This document shows positions 42,951-51,016 of a stretch of DNA of 64,000 nt, piece after piece (the stretch's first letter is position 1; each line of letters begins with the position of its first letter). The stretch spans positions 1 through 64,000 of the forward strand of contig SHZJ01000011.1 in assembly GCA_009692365.1 (NCBI GenBank). Reading direction: 5' to 3'. A program made the translations under genes and the position numbers. Origin of the DNA: Gammaproteobacteria bacterium (GTDB taxonomy: Bacteria > Pseudomonadota > Gammaproteobacteria > Ga0077536). The notes under the pieces are model-generated. The model saw only the letters and a list, made by a program, of their open reading frames with translations, was not told the origin of the DNA and searched no databases.

Positions 42951-43913
42951 ATGCAAGAACCAAATTTTCAGCTGATCAACACCAACGGCGTGACCTTGCG
43001 CACGGTCGTTGCGGGTGAGGGGCCGCTCGTTATTTTGCTCCACGGCTGGCCGCAGTGCTGGTACTTGTGGCGACACCAAATTGCGCCACTGGCGGCGGCG
43101 GGCTATCGCGTGGCGGTGCCCGACCTGCGCGGTTTCGGCGGCAGCTCCCGCCCGCTCGAGGTCGACGCCTACAACATCCGTACCATGGCGGCCGATGTGG
43201 TGGGTTTGGCGCAGGCGCTGGGTTATCCGCAATTCAATCTCATCGGTCACGATTGGGGCTGCATCATTGCCTGGAACACCGCCCTGCTTCACCCTGATAG
43301 TTGTCGCTCGGTGATGGGGCTTTCCGTGCCGTTCTGGCGGGCGGGACGCGCCACGCTAGACCCCCCGGGCATGGACGACCGATTTTGGTATATCCGCTAT
43401 TTCCAGACCCCGGGCGTGATTGAAGCCGAGCTCGAGCACGACCTGCGCGACAGTCTATTGCGGATGTATTTCGGGCTCTCGGCCGATGCCCCGGCCGGGA
43501 GCTGGATAGCGCAGCTAGAACATCCGCGCAGCGCGCGTTTTCTGGATGTATTGCCCCGCCCAACGGCGCTCCCCGCGTGGCTGAGTGAGGCCGATCTCGC
43601 CTATTACGTGGCCCAGTACACCGTGAGCGGCTTTCGCGGGCCCTGCAATTTGTACCGAAATTTGCCCACCATGAACCAAATTACGCCCGAGCTCGAAGGC
43701 CGACGCTTTACCCAGCCGGCGGCGTTTCTGGCCGGTCGCGAGGACAATGTGCTGCGCTACGACCCCACTTGGGAGTCGTGGTTTGCGCAGTCCTTCGAAG
43801 ACCTGCGCTTTAGCGAGCTTATCGCTGACGCGGGCCACTGGGTGCAGGTCGAGAAACCCGCGCAAACCACCGCCCAGATGCTGCGTTTTCTGCGCGCGGT
43901 GGCCCCGCGCTAG
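42951..43913 (+). CDS. Epoxide-hydrolase-like alpha/beta hydrolase
   Basis: 320 residues. HGWPQCWYLWRHQ holds the epoxide-hydrolase HGWP oxyanion motif. The nucleophile is Asp101 in IGHDWGCIIAW, and the catalytic His is in GHWVQVEKP near 305. Haloalkane dehalogenases and fluoroacetate dehalogenases share this pattern, but the HGWP form and the aspartate elbow followed by G-C favour epoxide hydrolase. AGGAG precedes the ATG. A halohydrin dehalogenase at 10627 could supply its substrate, though they are 32 kb apart. Confidence 0.82.
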   Translation: MQEPNFQLINTNGVTLRTVVAGEGPLVILLHGWPQCWYLWRHQIAPLAAAGYRVAVPDLRGFGGSSRPLEVDAYNIRTMAADVVGLAQALGYPQFNLIGHDWGCIIAWNTALLHPDSCRSVMGLSVPFWRAGRATLDPPGMDDRFWYIRYFQTPGVIEAELEHDLRDSLLRMYFGLSADAPAGSWIAQLEHPRSARFLDVLPRPTALPAWLSEADLAYYVAQYTVSGFRGPCNLYRNLPTMNQITPELEGRRFTQPAAFLAGREDNVLRYDPTWESWFAQSFEDLRFSELIADAGHWVQVEKPAQTTAQMLRFLRAVAPR

Positions 43914-44020
43914 GCGTCGTCCCACTAGCCCCTCCACGCCTCCCAACGCGGGCCCCTCGGCCCGGGTTGGTTAATCGGTAATGGCACCCCCGCCGGGCGC
44001 CCTGCTCAGGTAGACAACTC

Positions 44021-45109
44021 ATGCGGCTCAGTTTTTTTACGATGCCCATTCACCCCTTAGGGCGCGATTACCGCCAAACGCTGCGCGAGGATCGGGCAGC
44101 GTTTTTGCTCGCGGACGAATTGGGCTACGCCGAGGCTTTCGTGGGTGAGCACGTGACCGACTTGGCCGAAACCATTACCTCCTCGCTGACTTTTTTGGCG
44201 AGCCTGGCCTACGAGACCCGCCAAATTAGGTTGGGCACCGGCACCATCAATTTACCCAACACCCACCCGGCCACCATCGCCGCGCAGGTGGCGATGGTGG
44301 ACCACATGTGCGACGGGCGCTTTATTTTGGGGATTAGCCCCGGGGGTTTGCGCTCGGATGCCGAGGTTTTTGGCACGCTGGACCGCGACCGCAAGGCGAT
44401 GGCCAACGAAGCCATTGCACAGGTGTTGGCGATTTGGGCGGGCGACGCCCCTTACAATATTGAAGGCGAATTTTGGCGCATCTCCACTGCGCGCACGCTC
44501 GACCTAGAGATTGGTCAAGGCGTGATCCTCAAGCCTTTCCAGCTGCCGCACCCGCCCATCGCCGTGGCCTGTATGTCGCCCCATTCGGACTCCGTCACCC
44601 ATGCCGCGCGCCACGGCTGGTCCATCATCTCGGCTAATTTTCTGCAACCCGGTTGGGTTGCTACCCACTGGCAAAAAATGCTCGAAGGCGCGGCCTTGGG
44701 TGGCCGCACCGCCAACCCGCGCGACTGGCGGGTGGCCCGCAGTATTTTTGTGGCTGACAGCGAGGCCGAGGCGCGTGCCTACGCGCGCAGCACGCAGGGA
44801 CCCTACGGGCATTACTACCGCAGCCTGATGCGCAAACTCATCGGCAACGGTCGCCCCGAACTTTTTAAAACTTCGCCCGACCAGCCCGACGCCGCGATTA
44901 CGCTGGCGTTCGTGCTGGATACGCTGGTGCTGTGCGGCACGCCCGCCCACGTGGCCGAACAAATTTTGGCGCTGCGCGAACGCGTGGGTGATTTCGGCAC
45001 GCTGGTGTATGCCGGTCACGATTGGGCCGATCCGGTGCGGGCACAGCGCTCGATGCGGCTCATGGCCGAAGAAGTCATGCCGCGCGTCAACGCCGCCCTC
45101 GGGCAATAA
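44021..45109 (+). CDS. LLM-class flavin-dependent oxidoreductase (module B)
   Basis: 362-residue luciferase-like monooxygenase. DELGYAEAFVGEHVTDLAET, the RQIRLGTGTINLPNTHP strand, DHMCDGRFILGISPGGLRSDA and an HPPIAVACMSPHSDSV segment fit the family. It would use reduced FMN from a separate reductase. Members such as RutA cleave uracil, and others open N-heterocycles or nitrilotriacetate-like compounds, so action on a cyclic N-compound is plausible. The MCxxC gene begins only 4 bases downstream, which places this enzyme in module B. Confidence 0.85.
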   Translation: MRLSFFTMPIHPLGRDYRQTLREDRAAFLLADELGYAEAFVGEHVTDLAETITSSLTFLASLAYETRQIRLGTGTINLPNTHPATIAAQVAMVDHMCDGRFILGISPGGLRSDAEVFGTLDRDRKAMANEAIAQVLAIWAGDAPYNIEGEFWRISTARTLDLEIGQGVILKPFQLPHPPIAVACMSPHSDSVTHAARHGWSIISANFLQPGWVATHWQKMLEGAALGGRTANPRDWRVARSIFVADSEAEARAYARSTQGPYGHYYRSLMRKLIGNGRPELFKTSPDQPDAAITLAFVLDTLVLCGTPAHVAEQILALRERVGDFGTLVYAGHDWADPVRAQRSMRLMAEEVMPRVNAALGQ

Positions 45110-45113
45110 GCGC

Positions 45114-45443
45114 ATGTGTGGTTTTTGCGCCGTGTTTGCCGGTCTGCCGCATTGGACAGACGCGGCCTCAGATGCTGCGCAAGGCGTTGCGCTGGATGAC
45201 CGAGAACGCCGCTTGGCACGGCGTCACCGCGTGGACCTCATCAACGCGGTGGTCGCCCATTTTGGCTGTGCGGTGGAAGACTGGGGTGGGGGTCAGTACA
45301 TCGTGCGCAGCCAGCGCGGGCGCAGCGAAATGGTAGCGGCCTTGCCGCAGATTTGGCAGGTGGTCGAGAGCATCGCCGGTCGCCCGGTGGACCCCTTGCT
45401 GCCGGGGCTGTTGGATGCCCTCACCGCGCCACCCGACCCGTGA
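45114..45443 (+). CDS. Small MCxxC protein coupled to CobW (module B)
   Basis: 109 residues, paralogue of the protein at 8228-8521. Shared pattern: start M-C-x2-C (MCGFCAV), PHWTDA after about ten residues, a basic R-rich helix, a central G-G pair, and the end W-x-V-x-E with G-x-PVDPL-x-P. The family was not recognised by name. The start ATG 45114 is 4 bases after the monooxygenase gene. Its TGA overlaps a GTG start of the CobW gene (GTGA, 45440-45443). Conservation of this coupling in two loci argues for a direct partnership with CobW. Confidence 0.72.
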   Translation: MCGFCAVFAGLPHWTDAASDAAQGVALDDRERRLARRHRVDLINAVVAHFGCAVEDWGGGQYIVRSQRGRSEMVAALPQIWQVVESIAGRPVDPLLPGLLDALTAPPDP

Positions 45444-46483
45444 GCTATCAACAGGCCATTCCGCTGGTAGTGCTCACGGGCTTTTTGGGCAGCGGCAAGA
45501 CCACCCTCCTCAACGCTTGGTTGCGCGATACTCGTTTACGCAACTGCGCGGTGCTCCTCAATGAGTTTGGCGAGATTGGGCTGGACCACCAATTGGTGGA
45601 GCCCATGGAGGGCAGCCCGGTGCTGCTCGCCAACGGCTGCGTGTGCTGCAGTATTCGCGAGGATTTAAAAACGGCGATCCTCAATCTCGAGGCGCGGCGC
45701 TTGGCCGGCGACATTCCCGCCTTCACGCGCCTGGTGATCGAAACCACCGGGGTGGCCGATCCGGCGCCAATTCTGGCCACTTTGTTAAATGATCCCGAAC
45801 TGCGCCATCACTACCGTTTGGGCACGGTGGTGACAGTCGTCGACGCGCGGCATGGCCCCCAGGATTTGCGGCTGCGCGAGGAAGCCTTAAAGCAGGCCGC
45901 GTTGGCCGACCAATTCATTATCACCAAGCGTGATTTGGTCTCCCCCCCGGCCTTAGCCGCCCTCGAGCAGCAGCTGCGAGCGATCAATCCCGGGGCGCAG
46001 TTTGCCGCGCCGAGCGACGCCGGGGTGTTGGTGAACGGCGATGTTTACGATCCCGCCCTGCGGGGCGAGGAGGTGTTGCGCTGGCTGGCCCCGCCGACCG
46101 CAACGCCTTTACACGCGCACGGCGCGCCTGCCGCCACGCCTCATCTGCAAGCTTTCGCCAGTTTCGCTCTCACCTTAGACCAGCCTTTGGACTGGATTGC
46201 CTTTGGGGTGTGGCTGACGATGCTCCTGCACGTCCACGGCAATCGGGTGCTGCGGGTGAAGGGGATTTTGAACGTGGCGGGCAGCCCCACGCCGGTCGTG
46301 ATCAACGGCGTGCAGCATTTGGTCCATCCGCCCTTTCATTTGGCGGCGTGGCCCGATGCCGACCGCCGCTCGCGCTTGGTGTTTATCACCGAGGGTCTCA
46401 GCCACGAGACCCTCGGCGCTTCGTTGGCGGCGTTTAACCGGCTGGGCGCGCGGCTGCGGCCGGCGGCGGATTTTTCGCCTTAA
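45440..46483 (+). CDS. CobW/COG0523 family GTPase, metal chaperone (module B)
   Basis: 347 residues. Walker A is GFLGSGKTT at 14-22, the NEFGEIGLDH stretch is canonical, and the CxCC metal motif is C67-V-C-C70. The specificity motif is TKRD and a CobW C-terminal domain follows with LRVKGIL. The GTG start at 45440 overlaps the MCxxC stop. Its 3' end overlaps the convergent deacetylase gene by 50 bases (46434-46483), a long overlap that limits independent terminators. Differs from the module A copy at the NEFGE motif. Confidence 0.9.
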   Translation: MSYQQAIPLVVLTGFLGSGKTTLLNAWLRDTRLRNCAVLLNEFGEIGLDHQLVEPMEGSPVLLANGCVCCSIREDLKTAILNLEARRLAGDIPAFTRLVIETTGVADPAPILATLLNDPELRHHYRLGTVVTVVDARHGPQDLRLREEALKQAALADQFIITKRDLVSPPALAALEQQLRAINPGAQFAAPSDAGVLVNGDVYDPALRGEEVLRWLAPPTATPLHAHGAPAATPHLQAFASFALTLDQPLDWIAFGVWLTMLLHVHGNRVLRVKGILNVAGSPTPVVINGVQHLVHPPFHLAAWPDADRRSRLVFITEGLSHETLGASLAAFNRLGARLRPAADFSP

Positions 46484-47339
46484 ATTCCTGACAAATCGTG
46501 TTCAGCGTGACAAACCGCACGCCCTCGTGATGGCGCATGTGGTCGATCAAACGTTCCAGCATCATCAGCATTTGTGGATGACCGCTCGCATCCGGATGCA
46601 GGCAGACGTTAAAGACGCCGTAGTCGAGGTGGCGATACACCCAGTCGAATTGGTCCTGCCACATCTGGCCCAAGTCGCGCGGCGGCACCCAGCCGTGGCT
46701 GTTGGGAAATTTCTTTACAAACATCACCGGCGGCGCATCGTCCAAGTACCAGCTGCAGGGGATTTCCAGCAGGCCGGTAAGCGAGCCCGGCTGCCAGGGT
46801 TTCATCCAGCTCTCCGCCGGTTTGGTGTAGTCGATTTTGGTCCACTTATCCCCGCCGCGGAGGTAATAAGGCGAGTGATCGTTTTCCATCAGGCTGTGGT
46901 CGTATTCAATGCCCTTGGCGAGCAGCAGCTCGATGGTGTTGCGGCTTAACTCCCACCATGGCGCGGAGTAGCCCTTGGGCGCGCGGCCGCACAGTTCGAC
47001 CACCAACTCGAAAGTCTTGTTGAGCACCGCGCTTTCTTGTTCTTTCGACATCGCCAAGGGATTCTCGTGGGCGTAGCCGTGCAGGCCCAACTCGTGGCCG
47101 GCAGCGGCGACCAGCTGGGATTCTTTTGGGAAACTTTCGATCGAATGGCCAGTGATATTCCACGTGGTGGTGATGCCGTATTTAGCAAAAACATCGAGCA
47201 ACCTTGGCGTGCCAACTGTGCCTGCGTGCACGCCACGCGAGATGTCGCACGGTGAATCCTCGCCGCCAAAAGAGCCCAACCACAGGGACACGGCGTCGAA
47301 ATGAACGTTGAAACAAACCTGAATATCTTTCTGTCCCAT
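46434..47339 (-). CDS. PuuE/NodB-fold polysaccharide-deacetylase family hydrolase (module B)
   Basis: 301 residues, the same length as the module A paralogue. The metal-site His residues are again 82, 87 and 91 (GHELGLHGYAH), with APWW and LHPDASGHP as in module A. The first acidic motif reads NVHFD rather than GTDID, so the substrate may differ. AAGGAG precedes ATG 47339. It is divergent from the amidase at 47458 and convergent with CobW. The likely reaction is hydrolysis of a cyclic amide, imide or N-acyl group with a divalent metal (inference from PuuE-type motifs). Confidence 0.82.
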   Translation of the reverse strand: MGQKDIQVCFNVHFDAVSLWLGSFGGEDSPCDISRGVHAGTVGTPRLLDVFAKYGITTTWNITGHSIESFPKESQLVAAAGHELGLHGYAHENPLAMSKEQESAVLNKTFELVVELCGRAPKGYSAPWWELSRNTIELLLAKGIEYDHSLMENDHSPYYLRGGDKWTKIDYTKPAESWMKPWQPGSLTGLLEIPCSWYLDDAPPVMFVKKFPNSHGWVPPRDLGQMWQDQFDWVYRHLDYGVFNVCLHPDASGHPQMLMMLERLIDHMRHHEGVRFVTLNTICQEFKAKNPPPAAAARPAG

Positions 47340-47422
47340 GTCGGTGGCTCCTTGCTTTTACTGCGTCTAGGGGATGGCACTAGCGGCTTTTGATTGCTTG
47401 CGGCGGCCTCGCACGTTAACAA

Positions 47423-47440
47423 TAGCTCATTGCTGAGCTA
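47423..47440. promoter_or_regulatory. Palindromic operator candidate in the divergent module B promoter
   Basis: TAGCTCA and TGAGCTA pair perfectly across TTGC, with GTTA and AAC extending the symmetry outward. It lies between the divergent deacetylase (ATG 47339) and amidase (ATG 47458) genes, 17 bases from the latter start. A single dimeric regulator could control both. No regulator gene is encoded in module B. Confidence 0.5.
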
Positions 47441-47457
47441 ACACAGAGGATCCCATC

Positions 47458-48342
47458 ATGACGCGTTCTGTCTCCATCGCCGTGTGCCAGTTTGTGATCA
47501 AGCCGGTGGCTAACTTTGAGGCCTTTGCCGCGCAAGTGGTGCATCTGCTCGACCAGGCCCAAGGCGCGGATCTGGTGCTGTTCCCCGAGCTTTTCACGCT
47601 GGCGCTGTTTACCACGCTGGAGGACTGGCGCAATCGCCCGCTGGCCGACTTGGTGGCCATCGACCGTTACACCAACGCTTATCGCGAGTTCTTCGCCTAC
47701 GAGGCGCGCGCGCGTGGCCAGCACATCGTGGCGGGTTCGCATTTGGAGAAAAAAGCCGGTGGCTATCTCAACGTGGCCTATGTGTACGGGCCCAACGGTC
47801 TGATCCATATGCACGACAAAACGCATATTTTCCCCGCCGAAGCGCAGTGGTCGACCGGCGAAGGCGACCGCATGGAGGCCTTCACTCTGCCCTTTGCGCG
47901 CGTGGGTCTGAACGTGTGCTACGAAGCAGAAATTCCCGAGTGCGCCGCAACGCTGGCCGAGCAGGGGGCAGAAATTATTCTGTGCCCTTCGTTCACGTTC
48001 TCGGAATACGGTTTCTGGCGCGTGCGCCACAGCGCTCAGGCGCGCTGCATCGAAAACCAGCTGTATTTTGTCCATTGCGCCACCGGCGGCGACCTGCCCA
48101 AAGGCCCGTTGCCCAACGGCTGGACCCGCAGTTCTATTCTCTCACCCTGCGACACGCCGTGGCCGGCGCCCAACGGGGTGGTGGCCGAGGCCGCCACCAA
48201 TGTGGAAGTGGTGTTGCGCGGTTCGGTGGATCTGGACCTCATCCACACCAATCGCGGCAACGGTGTAGCGCCCACCTACCGTGATCGACGCCGGCGGGCC
48301 GCGTGCTATCAACAGTGGCCGTCCCACTTGCCGCGCGGATAA
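47458..48342 (+). CDS. Nitrilase-superfamily carbon-nitrogen hydrolase (module B)
   Basis: 294 residues. The catalytic triad is Glu44 (FPELFT), Lys121 (HDKTHIF) and Cys154 (NVCYEAEI). The WSTGEGDRMEAFTLPFARVG segment and C-terminal PTYRDRRR are typical of aliphatic amidase or half-amidase branches. As the divergent partner of the deacetylase, it could hydrolyse the amide left after ring opening. AGAGGA lies 7 bases before the ATG. Confidence 0.88.
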   Translation: MTRSVSIAVCQFVIKPVANFEAFAAQVVHLLDQAQGADLVLFPELFTLALFTTLEDWRNRPLADLVAIDRYTNAYREFFAYEARARGQHIVAGSHLEKKAGGYLNVAYVYGPNGLIHMHDKTHIFPAEAQWSTGEGDRMEAFTLPFARVGLNVCYEAEIPECAATLAEQGAEIILCPSFTFSEYGFWRVRHSAQARCIENQLYFVHCATGGDLPKGPLPNGWTRSSILSPCDTPWPAPNGVVAEAATNVEVVLRGSVDLDLIHTNRGNGVAPTYRDRRRRAACYQQWPSHLPRG

Positions 48343-48529
48343 ACCACGCCACGCGGTGGCTTGGCGCCACCGTGGGCGGCGCTTGTGCTGTCTCAGTGGC
48401 CCGCCCAAACGGGCTGCACCCGCCGGGCGAATAAATCTCGGCGGTCTCGCACATATGGGTGGTGCGGCACTGCACATTTGGTCGATACTAGCGTCCCAAA
48501 TCGCCCCTTGTCCTTGGATCAGTAAACTC

Positions 48530-49153
48530 ATGGCCTTCTTTTTATCCCGTGTGATAACGCCGCTCGCGCTTTGCTTGTCGATGATGGTGTCGGTACAGGC
48601 GACCACTTCGGAGGCCGCCCTAACCCTCGTTCGAACCACGGTGGAGGCGCTGCGCACCGGTCTGCAGGCGCCGTTGGCCGCGGGCCAGAACGCCGCCGCG
48701 CGAGCCACTGTCTTGGTGGAGCAAGATGTCGTACCGAACATGGATTTGAATTACTCCGGACGGCTTATTTTGGGGCGTCACTGGGGCGCTGCAGACGCTG
48801 CCCAGCGCGCGGGCTTTATTGCCGCCTACCGCGAGATGCTGCTGCGACTCTACGCCACGCACGTGATGGACTATCAGGATGCGGCCGTGGAATACCTCTC
48901 GGCGGCGCCGCTGGGTAAGGCCGCTGGGCGCATGACCGTGCGCACGCGGGTGACGCGTGAGGGTAAAGGGCCGGCCAGCGTGGACTATCGGGTGATCGAT
49001 CGGGACGGGCAGTGGAAAGTCTTCGACGCCGTGATCGATGGCGTGAGCATCGTCTCCACCCTGCGCACAGCGGTAGACACGGAGATTGGGCGTATTGGTC
49101 TCCCCGCACTCAATGCCCAACTGCGCACGGGCAAAGTGGCGTTGGCGCCTTAA
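48530..49153 (+). CDS. MlaC/toluene-tolerance (Ttg2D) family lipid-binding protein
   Basis: 207 residues. The N-terminal hydrophobic stretch (RVITPLALCLSMMVSVQA) is a signal peptide. The mature part follows the MlaC pattern: VVPNMDLNYSGRLILGRHWGAAD, RAGFIAAYREMLLRLYATHV and DYRVIDRDGQWKVFDAVIDGVSI. MlaC carries phospholipids across the periplasm between outer and inner membranes. The rest of the mla operon is absent here, so its partners must be elsewhere. The start is ATG 48530, since a longer frame to 48281 lacks support. Confidence 0.85.
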   Translation: MAFFLSRVITPLALCLSMMVSVQATTSEAALTLVRTTVEALRTGLQAPLAAGQNAAARATVLVEQDVVPNMDLNYSGRLILGRHWGAADAAQRAGFIAAYREMLLRLYATHVMDYQDAAVEYLSAAPLGKAAGRMTVRTRVTREGKGPASVDYRVIDRDGQWKVFDAVIDGVSIVSTLRTAVDTEIGRIGLPALNAQLRTGKVALAP

Positions 49154-49162
49154 CGCGCTACC

Positions 49163-50902
49163 TCAGGCGTGTAGCCAGTAGGCCCATTCGGTAAACGTCG
49201 GCCGTGTCCACCAGGCGCGCGGCGCTACCCGCGCGCGATAATTCACCCGCCCGGCCCCACTCTCCAGCGGTCCGGTGACCACGCCGGTGGCGTCACGTCG
49301 GGCACCTTGGGTGGCAGATTCTGGCACGATAACCACCATCTGCCCGTCGCGCCCCGCCTCCTCGCAATGAGCAATGAGCAAACCCACGGCCCCTTGGTTT
49401 ACTTCGCGCTGGCGCTTGTCCAGGGTGCTGGTGCGGCGCCAGCCAAAGCGCGGCCCGAACTCGCGCAGCCAACAAAAAAGGTCGTTCACCGACACTTCTG
49501 CCACCGTTAGACCGGCTGACGGGGCCAGCATTTCGCCGCTTTTTAGACTGGCTAGGGCATCTGCGGTCCACCACACGCGGGGCAAATAAACCCCCGCCAG
49601 ATGACAGTAATCGTGGGCGTAAACCGCGGCGAAACTGGCCCCAGCGCGGGGCACATAGCGGGCGTGCGCGGGCTTATCCACGGCGAGCCAGGCCACGCTG
49701 GCGGCCAGCGAATCGCGCAAGCGCGCCGGAGTATCGCCAACGCGCCCCGGCTGCCCGGGCTCGTTGAGCGAAAACGGCCCGGCCAGCGCGCCCCGGCTGG
49801 TGCCGCCGTCGGCTGGTGCTGGCAGTTGTGCCGCCGGGACGCCGGCCAGCGGTGCCGCGGTTTCCAGCTCGGCTGGGGCCGGGGCCGGGCGCAAAAAATG
49901 GCGGGCTGCAAAACCGTGGTAGCGCGCGCCCGCCAGCAACACCTCTATTTCCAGAAAGCCGTTGCGCGGGACAGTGCTTAGCGCCTGCACCCACTGACCT
50001 GCCGGCAGCCGTGCCAGCACGTTGTGCCGCGGGTGGGCGTCGTCGATGCGCGGCTCGCGCCGCAAGTTTAGCCACGCCGTGATTTGCGCCACTCGATAGT
50101 GGCGGCCGGTGGCGGCCGCCGGGCTGGCGGCTGGCAACGCCGCATTACCGCTGCGCGGTGGGGCCAGACTGGGCGGGTTGGTGGGGTCGCCGAGCGTGCG
50201 CGCGCGCCGCAAAAAATCGAAAATCAGCTCGCCGTAATAATGTTGGCCATCAAACCAGCCCTGCCGTAAACCCAAGCGGGGGACGTAGCGCCCGCTGTTG
50301 TAAACAATCGCCACCGCCGCCTGTTCGTCATCGCTGAGACGGGTTTTGCGCTGCCAGCCTAGTCGCCGCAACGCGGCTTGCAGCACCGCCAGTGCCGAGG
50401 CGAGGGCCAGGTCAAAATCAGCATAGCGATGCTCCAAAAAATACCCCGGATCAAGCTCAAAATGCTGGAGATCGCGTTGAAAAATGCCAAAGCCATGGCA
50501 GAACTTGGCGGGTTGTTGGGCCACTTTCTGGTACGCGGGGAGGTAGCTCGCCAACGCCACCAGCGCGGCGCGTGCCAGCGCAAACAGAGCGGCCCCGCCG
50601 GGATGGGCGAGCAAGGCGGCCTTGGATTGCGGGAAGGCACGCCGGCCCCGCGCAACGGTGTCACCGACGCACAGCGCCAAAATTTCCGCAGTGGACAGTT
50701 CAGGGCGGCGGCGTAACACCGACCAGACCAAGCCGGTTTCCTGACACGCCAGCGCCGTGATGAAATCTATGCTGAACGGTGTGCCGGTGAGCGCCACCGC
50801 CACCTGCGCCGCGAACTGCGTCTTAAACCAGCGAATGTCGCTGCGCTCTGGCACGGCTTCCCCCCGCGGCCGCGCCGGCTTATCTGCGCGGTAGGCGGCC
50901 AA
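49163..50902 (-). CDS. Large protein with lysozyme-like domain and SH3-like module
   Basis: 579 residues of unfamiliar arrangement. Residues 40-260 look like a lysozyme-type fold: FITALACQETGLVW holds a possible catalytic Glu and FCHGFGIFQRDLQHF a lysozyme-like loop. About 290-360 fits a bacterial SH3 domain (ITAWLNLRREPRIDD, LPAGQWVQAL). The last 200 residues contain YAHDYCHLAGVYLPRVWW and GWRRTSTLDKRQ and are unassigned. No signal peptide is seen. The start is TTG 50902; GTG 50854 behind GGGGGAAG is an alternative. It might be a peptidoglycan hydrolase or an effector; confidence in that is low. Confidence 0.65.
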   Translation of the reverse strand: MAAYRADKPARPRGEAVPERSDIRWFKTQFAAQVAVALTGTPFSIDFITALACQETGLVWSVLRRRPELSTAEILALCVGDTVARGRRAFPQSKAALLAHPGGAALFALARAALVALASYLPAYQKVAQQPAKFCHGFGIFQRDLQHFELDPGYFLEHRYADFDLALASALAVLQAALRRLGWQRKTRLSDDEQAAVAIVYNSGRYVPRLGLRQGWFDGQHYYGELIFDFLRRARTLGDPTNPPSLAPPRSGNAALPAASPAAATGRHYRVAQITAWLNLRREPRIDDAHPRHNVLARLPAGQWVQALSTVPRNGFLEIEVLLAGARYHGFAARHFLRPAPAPAELETAAPLAGVPAAQLPAPADGGTSRGALAGPFSLNEPGQPGRVGDTPARLRDSLAASVAWLAVDKPAHARYVPRAGASFAAVYAHDYCHLAGVYLPRVWWTADALASLKSGEMLAPSAGLTVAEVSVNDLFCWLREFGPRFGWRRTSTLDKRQREVNQGAVGLLIAHCEEAGRDGQMVVIVPESATQGARRDATGVVTGPLESGAGRVNYRARVAPRAWWTRPTFTEWAYWLHA

Positions 50903-51016
50903 AAAGGCCTAGAGACCAAGAGCCTGGCGCGTCTGGATCGACGCGCAGTCATATTAAGGCCGCGGCGGCTGGGAAGTCTCTCCCGCGCAAGACGCACGGG
51001 AGAGTGCGCCTAGGCG

